NCBI GenBank assembly: GCA_002243285.1
Contig: CP022585.1
Span: 62,001-126,000 of the forward strand
Reading direction: 5' to 3'
Length of the DNA: 64,000 nt
Source: Candidatus Fluviicola riflensis
GTDB taxonomy: Bacteria > Bacteroidota > Bacteroidia > Flavobacteriales_D > Crocinitomicaceae
Program-made: the position numbers and the translations under genes
Notes under the pieces: generated by a model
What the model was told of the DNA's origin: nothing
The model's input: only the letters and a program-made list of their open reading frames with translations
The model's database searches: none
Shown here: positions 35,869 to 45,500 of the stretch, in pieces
Layout: each line of letters begins with the position of its first letter
How positions within the stretch are numbered: position 1 is the stretch's first letter

Positions 35869-36339
35869 CTACTCGAATTCAATCAGCAAACTCCCTTTAT
35901 CTACCACCTGGTTTACCTCAATCGAAATGCTTTTCACCACTCCCACACCTTCAGCTTTGAGAACGTTTTCCATTTTCATGGCTTCCAGTGTAAGTAAAGG
36001 TTCGCCCACGGAAACTTCGGTTCCTACAGAAACTGCAATTCCAACCACACGTCCCGGCATCGGTGCTTTGAGTTGTTTGAGCTTGCGCACTTTCGGAACA
36101 TCCAATCCCATAGAGGCAATCAATTCGTCAAGCGGACCACTTTTGCGAATATCAAATACACGGTGATTCAGTTTCACGGTCAGCAATCCTTCTTCCATGC
36201 GGTTGGAAATCACTTCACCATTGTACGTTTTTCCGTTGTGTTCCAGCGAGAAAAAAGTAGCATTTTCCCATTGCAAACGCACCACATCATTTGTTGTTGA
36301 ACTGACTTCGCCGTCGAATTTCCATGTTGACATTTCCAT
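35869..36339 (-). CDS. Biotin carboxyl carrier protein (acyl-CoA carboxylase subunit type)
   Basis: This 156-residue biotinyl protein has the C-terminal biotinyl domain PMPGRVVGIAVSVG and the biotinylated lysine in LTLEAMKMENVLKAE. The N-terminal about 80 residues match the small domain preceding biotinyl domains in propionyl/methylcrotonyl-CoA carboxylase subunits. The biotin carboxylase and carboxyltransferase partners are not in this window, so it is a stand-alone carrier. A second in-frame ATG lies at 36333. It converges on the oxidase gene with only 8 bp between the stop codons. Confidence 0.9.
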   Translation of the reverse strand: MEMSTWKFDGEVSSTTNDVVRLQWENATFFSLEHNGKTYNGEVISNRMEEGLLTVKLNHRVFDIRKSGPLDELIASMGLDVPKVRKLKQLKAPMPGRVVGIAVSVGTEVSVGEPLLTLEAMKMENVLKAEGVGVVKSISIEVNQVVDKGSLLIEFE

Positions 36340-36355
36340 GCACTTGATTTTGGAT

Positions 36356-36363
36356 CAAAATTA
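36356..36363 (-). promoter_or_regulatory. -7 promoter element for the biotin carrier gene
   Basis: TAATTTTG on the reverse strand matches TAnnTTTG exactly, 16 nt before the first ATG. No well-placed -33 TTG was found. Confidence 0.5.
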
Positions 36364-36485
36364 CGAACTATTCACCCATTCCACCGTTTTTTCTCGCAAA
36401 AAACAAGCATTAACCAGCTTAGTATTGGTATCTTGCGCGGTTAAAACAGTTTACGTATCGATTTTCAGTTTAATTAAACAATTTC

Positions 36486-39119
36486 ATGAAGAAATCTTTC
36501 TTATTTGTAGCCATATTGACCATTGTTGGTTGTATTCCCCGTCACACACAACATGATTTCGAACCCGATTCGGAAACAACCGACTCTGACCAAAATACGG
36601 AAGCACAGATCAGCGTAAACGATAAGGTGCGCGAACGGCCTGTTTACAGAGCTGCCGAAACGGTTTTCACCGATTTGATCACCACCAAACTGGAAGTATC
36701 GTTTGACTGGAACAAATCACAGCTGATCGGAAAAGAAACACTTACTGCGAAACCTCATTTTTATGCTTCTGATAAACTGATCCTCGACGCAAAAGGAATG
36801 GAAATCAAAAGTGTGACGATGAACGACGCTGCCAGGCCGTATACTTATGAAAAGGACATTCTCACCATTACATTGGATAAAAAATATCAGCGCACCGAAA
36901 ACTATACCGTAGTTATTGATTACATCGCAAAACCCGATGAACGCACATTGGAAGGAAGTGCAGCCATTACAAGCGACAAAGGATTGTATTTTATTAATCC
37001 GCGTGGCGAAGACCCGAACAAAATGCCCCAGATCTGGACACAGGGTGAAACTGAAGCCAGTTCTGTTTGGTTTCCGACCATTGACGCGCCGAATGTGAAG
37101 ACCAAGCAGGAAATGTTTATTACGGTGGAAGATAAATTCACCACGCTTTCCAACGGAAAATTCATGGGGTCGAAAAAGAATACCGACGGCACCCGCACAG
37201 ATCACTGGAAACAGGATTTACCGCACGCACCTTACCTGTTTATGATGGGAGTTGGCGGTTTTAAAGTGGTGAAAGATTCGTACAAACGTGCCGACGGAAC
37301 CCTGATGGAGGTGAATTATTACGTAGAACCGGAATGGGAACAATATGCCAAAGATATTTTCGGGGAGACACCCAAAATGATCGAATTTTTCTCGAAACTG
37401 ATGGACATCGATTACCAATGGGATAAATACGATCAGATCATCGTGCGCGACTACGTTTCGGGGGCGATGGAAAATACCGGAGCGGTTGTGTTTGGAGATT
37501 ATGCCTACAAAACACGCCGCGAATTAATTGACGGAAATGATAATTCGACCATTGCGCATGAGTTGTTTCACCATTGGTTTGGCGATTTGGTTACAGCTGA
37601 ATCATGGTCAAACCTGACACTCAATGAATCATTTGCCAACTACTCGCAGTATCTCTGGGATGAATACCGTTACGGAATTGATGAGGCTGATTTCAACGCC
37701 AACAGCGAAATGGAAATTTACTTTCAATCAGCTACAATGGGTGGTGTTCACGACTTGTTCCATACCGAATACCAGGATAAGGAAGACATGTTCGATGCGC
37801 ATTCCTATAACAAAGGCGGGCGAATCCTCCACATGCTTCGTAATTATTTAGGCGATGAAGCATTTTTCCAGGGAATGCAATTGTACCTGAAAACAAACAA
37901 GTTCAAAGCTGCTGAATTTCACCAGTTGCGTTTGGCTTTCGAGGAAGTAAGCGGCGAAGATCTACACTGGTTTTTTGATCAGTGGTACGAAGCTTCCGGG
38001 CATCCGTTGTTGAATGTGAATTACAGTGTCGCCAATGGTGTAGTTACGGTAGATGTGGCTCAAACACAGTACCTGAATGCATTTCCTGTTTTTCGATTAC
38101 CGCTTGATGTGGTAGTTTTTGATGACAACGGAGCTACTACACACCGCATCGATATCGATAAATCGATTCAGCAATTTGAATTACCCTATACCGGAACGTT
38201 GAAAAATGTGCTGTTTGATAATCAGGCAATGGTGTTGGCACAGATCAAGGAGAAAAAAGAGTCTGCTTGGTATGTACATCAATACTACAATGGCAAGCGC
38301 TGGAGAGCCCGTCGTGATGGGTTGAACAACGGAATCAAGGAACGAACACCGGAAGCATTTAAAATGGTACTGGATGCACTTGACGATCCGTTTTGGGATA
38401 TCAGGCTTACAGCGATCGAAAAAGTAACTATGCTTCAGGGTGCAGATAAAACGATTGCGCTTGAAAAAATAAAACAACTGGCTCAAACCGATCCTTCTTC
38501 GGCTGTTCGTTCAAGTGCGATCAGTGCATTAAGTACAGCGCTTTCCGAAACGGAAGCAACTCCGATTATGGAACGTGCCGTGCAATCCGACTCTTCGTAT
38601 ATGGTGATCACCAATGCGCTGAATCAACTGAGCAAAATGAACCCGCAATCAGCGATGAAACTGGCAAAACCGCTTGAAAATGAACGTTCTTCATCGATGA
38701 TGACCGGAATCGCGTCTTTGTATGCACGTCATGGGAAAGCGGAACAATATGCGTTTTTTGAGCGTATTTTGAGTTCGAATATCCTTCAGGGATTTGACCA
38801 GGTTGGTGGATTGTACAATTTTTCGACTTTCTTGATCGACAAAGATTTATCGTTGTTCCAAAAATCAGTGAAGATTTATGAGGACAAAGCCAAAAACGGC
38901 GATATGTATTCTAAAATGTATCTCGGTAACTACTTAGATCAGTTGACTGCACATCTTGGAGAGCGCATCATTGAATTTAAGGAAGAAGAAGAGAAACAAA
39001 AACGTGCGGGTAATGACAACGGAGTAGCGATTGCAAAAGCGAACCAGGTTGAAGCGCAGGAATTGATTAAGCAGTTTAAACGCATTGCATTGAGTGTTGA
39101 CCAAGAGGAGGGACACTGA
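36486..39119 (+). CDS. M1 family aminopeptidase, lipoprotein
   Basis: This 877-residue zinc aminopeptidase is anchored by a lipid (lipobox TIVGC near residue 16). The exopeptidase motif GAMENTGAVVFGD and the zinc site HELFHHWFGDLVTAE with the downstream NESFANY Glu are all intact. The last about 250 residues (from the DALDDPFWDIRLTAIEKV region) are HEAT-like helical repeats. It probably trims peptides at the cell envelope for amino acid uptake. It is monocistronic. The gap to the next gene holds copy 1 of a dispersed repeat. Confidence 0.93.
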   Translation: MKKSFLFVAILTIVGCIPRHTQHDFEPDSETTDSDQNTEAQISVNDKVRERPVYRAAETVFTDLITTKLEVSFDWNKSQLIGKETLTAKPHFYASDKLILDAKGMEIKSVTMNDAARPYTYEKDILTITLDKKYQRTENYTVVIDYIAKPDERTLEGSAAITSDKGLYFINPRGEDPNKMPQIWTQGETEASSVWFPTIDAPNVKTKQEMFITVEDKFTTLSNGKFMGSKKNTDGTRTDHWKQDLPHAPYLFMMGVGGFKVVKDSYKRADGTLMEVNYYVEPEWEQYAKDIFGETPKMIEFFSKLMDIDYQWDKYDQIIVRDYVSGAMENTGAVVFGDYAYKTRRELIDGNDNSTIAHELFHHWFGDLVTAESWSNLTLNESFANYSQYLWDEYRYGIDEADFNANSEMEIYFQSATMGGVHDLFHTEYQDKEDMFDAHSYNKGGRILHMLRNYLGDEAFFQGMQLYLKTNKFKAAEFHQLRLAFEEVSGEDLHWFFDQWYEASGHPLLNVNYSVANGVVTVDVAQTQYLNAFPVFRLPLDVVVFDDNGATTHRIDIDKSIQQFELPYTGTLKNVLFDNQAMVLAQIKEKKESAWYVHQYYNGKRWRARRDGLNNGIKERTPEAFKMVLDALDDPFWDIRLTAIEKVTMLQGADKTIALEKIKQLAQTDPSSAVRSSAISALSTALSETEATPIMERAVQSDSSYMVITNALNQLSKMNPQSAMKLAKPLENERSSSMMTGIASLYARHGKAEQYAFFERILSSNILQGFDQVGGLYNFSTFLIDKDLSLFQKSVKIYEDKAKNGDMYSKMYLGNYLDQLTAHLGERIIEFKEEEEKQKRAGNDNGVAIAKANQVEAQELIKQFKRIALSVDQEEGH

Positions 39120-39127
39120 TGGAATAG

Positions 39128-39245
39128 ATCTGCAGGCCAGTATTTTCCGACTTTTTTTAAAGTGTAAAATTTGCCAATTTGCCAAATGGGCAATTTGAAA
39201 ATTTTCTCCGGACAATTTCCACCAGAAAAATTCCCGACAACCTGA
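39128..39245 (+). repeat. Dispersed intergenic repeat, copy 1
   Basis: Starts CTGCAGGCCAGTATTTTCCG, then GTGTAAAATTTGCCAATTT and a hairpin-forming run of AATTTGCC/GGGCAATTT words. It shares a 21-nt exact block (39160-39180) and the upstream CCAGTATTT words with 42433-42560, in the same orientation. It lies after the M1 peptidase gene, between convergent genes. Confidence 0.65.
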
Positions 39246-39295
39246 AATTTTCCATTTCAAGACAGAGTTTCAACTACCTAATATTATTAAAAAAA

Positions 39296-39324
39296 GAAGG
39301 ACGCCTAAAATCCAGACGTCCTTC
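39296..39324 (-). terminator. Terminator after the 39345-40163 lipoprotein gene
   Basis: GAAGGACG (39296-39303) pairs with CGTCCTTC (39317-39324); the flanking A-run (39288-39295) gives T residues on the reverse transcript. Confidence 0.8.
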
Positions 39325-39344
39325 CTTCTTGTTTTAAACCTAAA

Positions 39345-40163
39345 TTATTCGATTGTACGTGTTGCCAGGTTGATCGTAAACACTTTATTTCGGCGTTTTG
39401 TAGTCAATTGCACAAATTCATCACATTCACCCGAACCATAGTTGATGATACAACCGCGTTTTGAAGAAGTTCCGAAGTCAATTTCTCCTGCTACCGGGTA
39501 ACGGCATGAATAGTTGATATGAACGGCAGTTGCGATTGAATAAGGCCTGACTGTTCCGTTGTTGCGGGTTACCGAACCGGAGCCTGTTATCAAGAATTCA
39601 TCGTCTTCTGGCTCACAAGTTGAGTGTCCGATCCATTCTCTTACGTGATCAGATGAACGGGTACGCGTTCCGTTTCCATTGGTAAATGTCAAATCGGCAT
39701 CCACAGAAATGAGCGCATTTCCTGAAGAATTTAAACCAGTATTCTCAAGGTTTTTTGTTCCTGTAATTTGTGTGGAATTAATATAAAAACCGTCGAATGA
39801 AATTTGTCTCACTGCTCCAACCGTATTCAAAGGATTCGACATGTAAATGATCACTTTCCCTTTTTTTGTAACACCATTGCTATTTGTACAACCTGTTCCG
39901 TAATCAATGGTGATTGTTTTTGGAAAATCTGCAGAAGTTTCCGTTACAATTGCACAAGGTGCCAGAAGTTGGGTTAAGTCATAATTGCAGGGCGATCCAA
40001 CAAAAATTTCTTCATCCCGGGTCATCATTTCATCGTCTTCTGAACTTGTAGCATCCAAAGCGACCTGATTGTATTCTTCCTGCTCTTCTTTTTTCTTACA
40101 GGATGTAGAGAATAGTCCAATTCCAATGAATGCAATTGCTATAAATTTTACTGTCTTTTTCAT
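39345..40163 (-). CDS. Hypothetical lipoprotein
   Basis: This 272-residue lipoprotein has a lipobox IGLFSTSC followed by KKKEEQEE, an acidic/charged linker (SSEDDEMMTRDEE) and a beta-rich domain containing DYGTGCTNSNGVTKKGKVIIY and a related second copy, EIDFGTSSKRGCIINYGSGEC. The two similar segments suggest an internal duplication. I do not recognise a characterised family, although similar lipoproteins are common in Flavobacteriia. It follows the anti-sigma-like gene on the same strand after about 140 bp in which nothing else is visible. Confidence 0.8.
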   Translation of the reverse strand: MKKTVKFIAIAFIGIGLFSTSCKKKEEQEEYNQVALDATSSEDDEMMTRDEEIFVGSPCNYDLTQLLAPCAIVTETSADFPKTITIDYGTGCTNSNGVTKKGKVIIYMSNPLNTVGAVRQISFDGFYINSTQITGTKNLENTGLNSSGNALISVDADLTFTNGNGTRTRSSDHVREWIGHSTCEPEDDEFLITGSGSVTRNNGTVRPYSIATAVHINYSCRYPVAGEIDFGTSSKRGCIINYGSGECDEFVQLTTKRRNKVFTINLATRTIE

Positions 40164-40306
40164 GGTTTTAAAACTTTAAATTTCGTTATTCAATTAGCGT
40201 TTTAAACAAAGAGGAAAGTTTCGTAAAAAGAGTTGGGTGGATGGATGAAAAAATCAAAAAACATTCTCAATACACACAAATTCAACCACTTAATAAATGG
40301 AGTATT

Positions 40307-41746
40307 CTAAAGTTTTATTCTTAAACCCACATTTAATTGAAGGTTGTTTGATTTGATAGAGATTACTTTTCCGGTGTAATAGTTTCCCAAAACCTGTGAA
40401 TAATTGAATTCGCCGTACAGTTGTAGTTTACGAACCGGATTTGTTGCAATTCCTAAGCCCAAGTGCCAACCGGGATAAAAACCACGGGATTCTCTTGGTT
40501 TGGAAGTGCTAAACGAGCGCTCCGTCTGTGATTTCCTGACAATCAGCGTGTTTTGATCTTTTCCGCGAAAAACAAAATCAAAACCGGTATATCCGTATAC
40601 TTGTGGCCCGATAGCATTCGTTGTATTAAATCGAATTGACAATGGAATAGAAATGTATCCTGACCGATGGATGATGCGCATCAGGAAAGTGGTTGTATCA
40701 GAAAAAGGACTTGCCTGATCTGCTAAATCCAATGGAGCAGATCTTAATTCTCCGCTCGGTGACGAAATGTCTAATTCATCATTTAAATCAGTGTTGGCAA
40801 TTCTTACGGGAAAAAGACGGGTTGTGTAACGGTTGGTACCCATGTTTATTCCAATTCTGAAAGATGCAAACGGTAGGAATTGGTAATTATAATCTAAACC
40901 GAAGTTCCTGTTTTTTAATCGAAGCGTGCGGTCAATGATAAACGCGTGCGAATTTGATTCAACGATTCCGGAGTAATTTCTGTTATTTCTTCCGGCACCG
41001 GCATAAACGTCAATAAATGAATATGGAATGAATAACAAGGGGAATGGCACATTCGGATGAATTAAACGAATTGGGTCGGGTGTGTGCTCCATCGTTTTTG
41101 CCGGAAGCAGAAGCAGACTGAGTTCTAAATGGTTGCTGCTGTCTGCATGTTCAGAACTTAAAATGACCGTATTTGTTTGTTTGTCTCCCGGTGTTTCAAC
41201 GATCAACGAATTGTGTATTGGTCGTGAATAATTTGTAGAATCATTGGATTTGGTCCCCAAATTTGGCCCGGCTTTTTTTCCTTTGACGCCATCCGTTAAA
41301 CCTCGATTCGTCTTTCCATGCGCAGGGTTTGTTAAATGTTGATTCGGTTGATTTGAACTTAAAAGTGAACTGTCCTTCGTTTCGTGATGTGATAAAACCA
41401 ATTGTTTGTTTTGAATGACATTTGTTGCAGTAGTGGATTTTGATTCATTTTTTGCCGTCATTGAAGCGCTCGCCTGAAGTGGGTCAATTGTTTCAATGAT
41501 TGGACCTGCTGTCGTATCAACTGAAGCGGCCAGATGATTTGCAGGAAATAAGAAGAAACAGGAAAGGGTTCCCAGAAATAAACCTGAGAACACAAACCAC
41601 CAGAAAAAAGGGCGTCTTTTTTTAGTCGGAGGGAAAAGCTCCTTTTCAATTGCCGGCCATACGAAATCCGGAGCAGAAACGGTATGTTCCTCCAGCTTTT
41701 TATGAAGCAATTGCTTTAAATGGATATCGTCATTATGCTCTTTCAT
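40307..41746 (-). CDS. Anti-sigma-like membrane protein with C-terminal barrel domain
   Basis: This 479-residue protein overlaps the upstream ECF sigma gene by 4 bp (ATGA), the usual arrangement for a sigma/anti-sigma pair. Residues 1-45 (HLKQLLHKKLEEHTVSAPDF) are a cytoplasmic segment of the type found in Bacteroidota anti-sigma proteins. One transmembrane helix follows (about 46-68, FFWWFVFSGLFLGTLSCFFLF). Then comes a Ser/Thr/Asn-rich periplasmic linker to about residue 235, and last a beta-strand-rich domain (PYSFIDVYAGAGRNNRNYSG onward, ending LQLNVGLRIKL) resembling a small outer-membrane barrel. It may sense the envelope and hold the sigma factor; this is inference from position and architecture. 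Confidence 0.8.
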   Translation of the reverse strand: MKEHNDDIHLKQLLHKKLEEHTVSAPDFVWPAIEKELFPPTKKRRPFFWWFVFSGLFLGTLSCFFLFPANHLAASVDTTAGPIIETIDPLQASASMTAKNESKSTTATNVIQNKQLVLSHHETKDSSLLSSNQPNQHLTNPAHGKTNRGLTDGVKGKKAGPNLGTKSNDSTNYSRPIHNSLIVETPGDKQTNTVILSSEHADSSNHLELSLLLLPAKTMEHTPDPIRLIHPNVPFPLLFIPYSFIDVYAGAGRNNRNYSGIVESNSHAFIIDRTLRLKNRNFGLDYNYQFLPFASFRIGINMGTNRYTTRLFPVRIANTDLNDELDISSPSGELRSAPLDLADQASPFSDTTTFLMRIIHRSGYISIPLSIRFNTTNAIGPQVYGYTGFDFVFRGKDQNTLIVRKSQTERSFSTSKPRESRGFYPGWHLGLGIATNPVRKLQLYGEFNYSQVLGNYYTGKVISIKSNNLQLNVGLRIKL

Positions 41747-42282
41747 AACGCTTGTTGTTGGGCAATAGAAGCAGTTCTTTCTAAGGCAAGTTTCAATTCT
41801 CTTTTTGCATCGTGAAGCTGAGATTTTGAGGTTCCTTCACTGATTCCCAGCAATTCTGCAATTTCCCGATGATTGTATCCTTCAACATAATAAGCATTGA
41901 AAATTTGTTTTCTTCCGGGGCTCAATTTGTTGATGTAAAATAGTATTTCGTCAGCATCCAATTCCGAGAGTAAGTCTGTGTGAATGGCATCGTTTTCGGC
42001 GATTTCCTCCGTCATCTGGCGGTAAACTTTGGCGTTCTTTTTTTTGTGTTGCGCTAAACTGGTATGAATCGTTATTCGTTTTATCCACGCTTTAAAGTTT
42101 GATTCTCTGCTGTATTGATGCAGGTTTTTAAAGATGTTGATAAAGCTTTCCTGCAAAGCATCCTGCGCATCATCAGGAGTGCCGGAATACCTTATACACA
42201 AGGCATACAGCCACGAACTGTAGTGTTGATACAATTCATGAAAGGCCCGCTGATCACTTTTTAAACAACGGTCAATTAACAC
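41743..42282 (-). CDS. ECF-type RNA polymerase sigma factor
   Basis: This 179-residue sigma-70 family factor has region 2 (ELYQHYSSWLYALCIRYSGTPDDAQDALQESFINIFKNL with the core-binding pattern) and region 4 (LSPGRKQIFNAYYVEGYNHREIAELLGISEGTSKSQLHDAK), but no regions 1 and 3, so it is an ECF factor. It probably directs transcription of an envelope-response set, starting with its own downstream genes. Weak -7-like sequences lie upstream; the gap to 42566 contains the second copy of a dispersed repeat. Confidence 0.93.
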   Translation of the reverse strand: MLIDRCLKSDQRAFHELYQHYSSWLYALCIRYSGTPDDAQDALQESFINIFKNLHQYSRESNFKAWIKRITIHTSLAQHKKKNAKVYRQMTEEIAENDAIHTDLLSELDADEILFYINKLSPGRKQIFNAYYVEGYNHREIAELLGISEGTSKSQLHDAKRELKLALERTASIAQQQAL

Positions 42283-42432
42283 AATATCTCTTTCCTGCGA
42301 GTCGATAAACTTAGTATACCTATTAAGTAGGAGTGAACTTAGTAGAAAAAGGTTGGGTGGAAGTTATTTTTTTTGAAGAATCAATGGATTGGAAACGCAA
42401 AGATTGATTTTGGCATTCCATTGATCAGTGGA

Positions 42433-42560
42433 AATCGGCCTGTAGACCAGTATTTCCGGGCCTTGTTTTAGAAGTGTAAAATTTGCCAATTTTAAATGAG
42501 TAGAATTTTAAAATTTTCGAATTGGACATTTGTCCAATTTGCCATTTGGCAAATTTGGCA
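42433..42560 (+). repeat. Dispersed intergenic repeat, copy 2
   Basis: Same orientation as 39128-39245, sharing a 21-nt exact block (42472-42492). Its 3' part holds two perfect-looking palindromes, AATTGGACATTTGTCCAATT (from about 42520) and AATTTGCCATTTGGCAAATT (from about 42536). With copy 1 it brackets the ECF sigma, anti-sigma and lipoprotein genes. Confidence 0.65.
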
Positions 42561-42566
42561 CTTTCC

Positions 42567-45500
42567 TCAGAAAAATGCCTTCACTTCCATTCCACCCGCA
42601 TGAACAGTTTTCGATCCTTCTGACTGTCGTCCGTTGTACTGAATAGAAAGTTGCAGGTTCTTGGAAATCGAACGCTGATAGCCAATACTCCACACCAGGT
42701 TCTTGCCGGTTTTGAGCGCTTCAAGTAATTCGAAACCAAGCGGCGAATTGGCATCTCCGTCAGAAGTGATCTGAATAAAATTGAACTGGCCCTGTAAACT
42801 TCCTTTTTGCGCCTGGTTGTACTTGGCCGTGAGCCCGACATCGCGAACTTTGGCAAATTCACCACCGAATTCGGCAGCATTGGTTTTATCCGAAAACCGG
42901 CTTTCAATACTGAAACGCAAAGAAGTAGTTGGTTGGAATACCAGAGAAGGTTTGATAATCCAATAGTTTAAACGATAATTTCTGCCGGTGGTGTAGTCGA
43001 CCGATGAGGTTTTTAAGCCTTGTTCAAACGAACTCAGAATGCTCCATTCTTTCGAAATATTCCAGCGGCCGTTTAACTCGTGCGATTCATTGCTTTTGCC
43101 ATCGTATCCGGTTGCGAGCAATGTTTTCGATTGCACATTCTGGTACGAATAATCGAGGCCGAACAGCGAACTTGTACGATTAAAGTAAAGCGTGTGCTTC
43201 ATGTTGCTCGAAGTACTGATCAGGCTGGTATCGCTAACGCGGCCATTGAACGGATTGTACGCTTTGAGGTTGTCGAACGAACTGGTTTTGCGCTGAATAC
43301 GGAATCGCGATTGCGTTGAAAACCGCGCTACGAAAAGTTTGACGCCCTGTTTGTTTGCCCACACGCGTTCCGGACGCACAATGAGACTCTGGTTGTATTC
43401 GTTGCTGTATGTGTTGATGTAATCATTGCTCGGCGTAAAGACGCGAATGTAGCTGGCCTGATCGGCGTAGGCAGCAATTTCGAATTCGTTGAGGTCTTTT
43501 ACATTGTCGCCGTTGTAATCAATCCAGGTATAAACACCCTGGCCGTCGTTGACTTTAATGTAAATGAATTCGCGTTTTTGTTCCAACCCTGCGCCGATTT
43601 CATAAAAAGTGGTCAACGAAACAGCACTTTTCCACAGTTTTATTTCATGATCGACGCGCCCGTTAGTCGTGTTTTCCGGCTTCTGGGAAATGAGATTGGT
43701 GTCCAGAATTTCCAATGTCCGGTAATTTCCAACAAGTACCAAACGCTGATTTTTCAACGATTTCAACGTCCATTCACCACTGATGGTTCGGGCTTTGGCG
43801 ACATTCGTCAAGCGGGTGCTGTCCGATTTTTTATCCAAACGTTCGCGGTAACTCAGGCGCAATTCTCCGGCGGTCGTATCGCCGAAAACAACATATCCCT
43901 GGTAATCGAAGAAGGAATAGGAATTCAGCGCCAGCAACGTATCACCTGTGTTAAAACGGTTCCATTCCTGGTCGTCTTTGTAACCGATGCGCACTTTTTT
44001 GCCGAGTTCCTGTGAAATGTCCAGTTTGTGCCGAACAAATTGATTGTCATTCAGCGTTTTCGAACTTAGGGCACTTGCATCCCAAATCACGCGCATTCCT
44101 TTCTGTTTCCAGTTGGCCCCGCTGTGCAGGCGGTAACCCGTAAAATCATTCCCGATCTTAAATTGTTGTGCGTTGAGCGAAACCTGTCCGTAGCGCATAT
44201 GTCCAAGTGCTGATGAAAGCGTTGAATAAACCTGGTTTCCTTGAAAACCTTGATTTCGTGTGTTCCAGTCACGGTCAAATTCAACCGAACGGTATTGCTC
44301 AATGGGTTTGAAATAAGGATCGAGTGCTTCCACTTCGGCTTTGTTGGTCCAGGACCATTCCTGAATACTGTCGCGGCCAAACGGTAATGAATGTTCGACT
44401 TTCGTCCGCATGGAAAATCCTTTGTCGTCGAAGCGATCGAGCGTGGAAAATGTATTGAGGTCGTAAGTACTCATTCCCAACTCGGAAGTCACTTTTAAGC
44501 GGTCGCTGAAGCGATATGTTCCGCCTACTGTGACCAGTTGCTGCTGCTTCGGGGTAATGAGCAATGAAACCGGTGCGTAATCGCCCTGTGAAAGGCCACC
44601 TGCCGGTTCCACCCATTTGTAAACCCGGCCAAGCGCGTTAAATTTCTCGAAAACATAATCGCCTTTTCCGGGGCCGACGTACGTGAAATTGACCTTGAGT
44701 TTGGCTAAATTCGGATCTACAGAAACCACCAAAACGCTGTCATAGCCAAGTGAATCGATGAGTTTGTAGAGCACCAGGTTTTCGCTGAAACCAACCGAAT
44801 CGAGCACAAAACTTCGTGCAGCCTGCAAATCATCACCAATAGAGGAAAGCAGGAATTTTTGATCGGATGTCAGGTTTTGCTGCAAGGGCTGATTTTTGGC
44901 ATCCTGCTCCGAATAAGCATTGATCCACCAATCGTAGTTTTTGGTAGTCGCAGCAGTTGAAACCTGGAATAGCGAGCGGGCATAATTCTGATCGGAATAC
45001 TGAAACTCGACCACAATACGAATGTCTTTGGTAATAAGTTGCCGCGCGGTGAAAGTCAATTCCGACGTATTGTAATCAATCACATAATCGTATTCCTGCC
45101 CGCGGGTAAGCAGTTTTCCGTCGATGTAAACGCGTTCCGTTCCTGAAAGCACCATGATAAACGGTTCATTTTCATTTCCACGCAACCGGTACGGACCTTG
45201 ATTCCCTTCAACTCCCTGGATGATTTGACGGTTAAATTTTCCTTTCGACAACGCGCCGCTGACCTGTGTTTTAAGCGACCGGTTTTTGTCTTTGATCCAA
45301 TAATATTCACCCGTGAGTCCTTGCCCGCGCTTTTTGTAAGTCATGAAATAACCTTCGGGTTTGGAAATCCAGAAATCACCAGCTGTGAGCTTGAAGCGGT
45401 CGTTGAACAACTGGATAAACACCTGGTCAAATTCCTGCAATTTATTGGTGTTGCCTTCGGGTTGAATCGGTAAATTATCATCTGTCACCGAAGCTAACAC

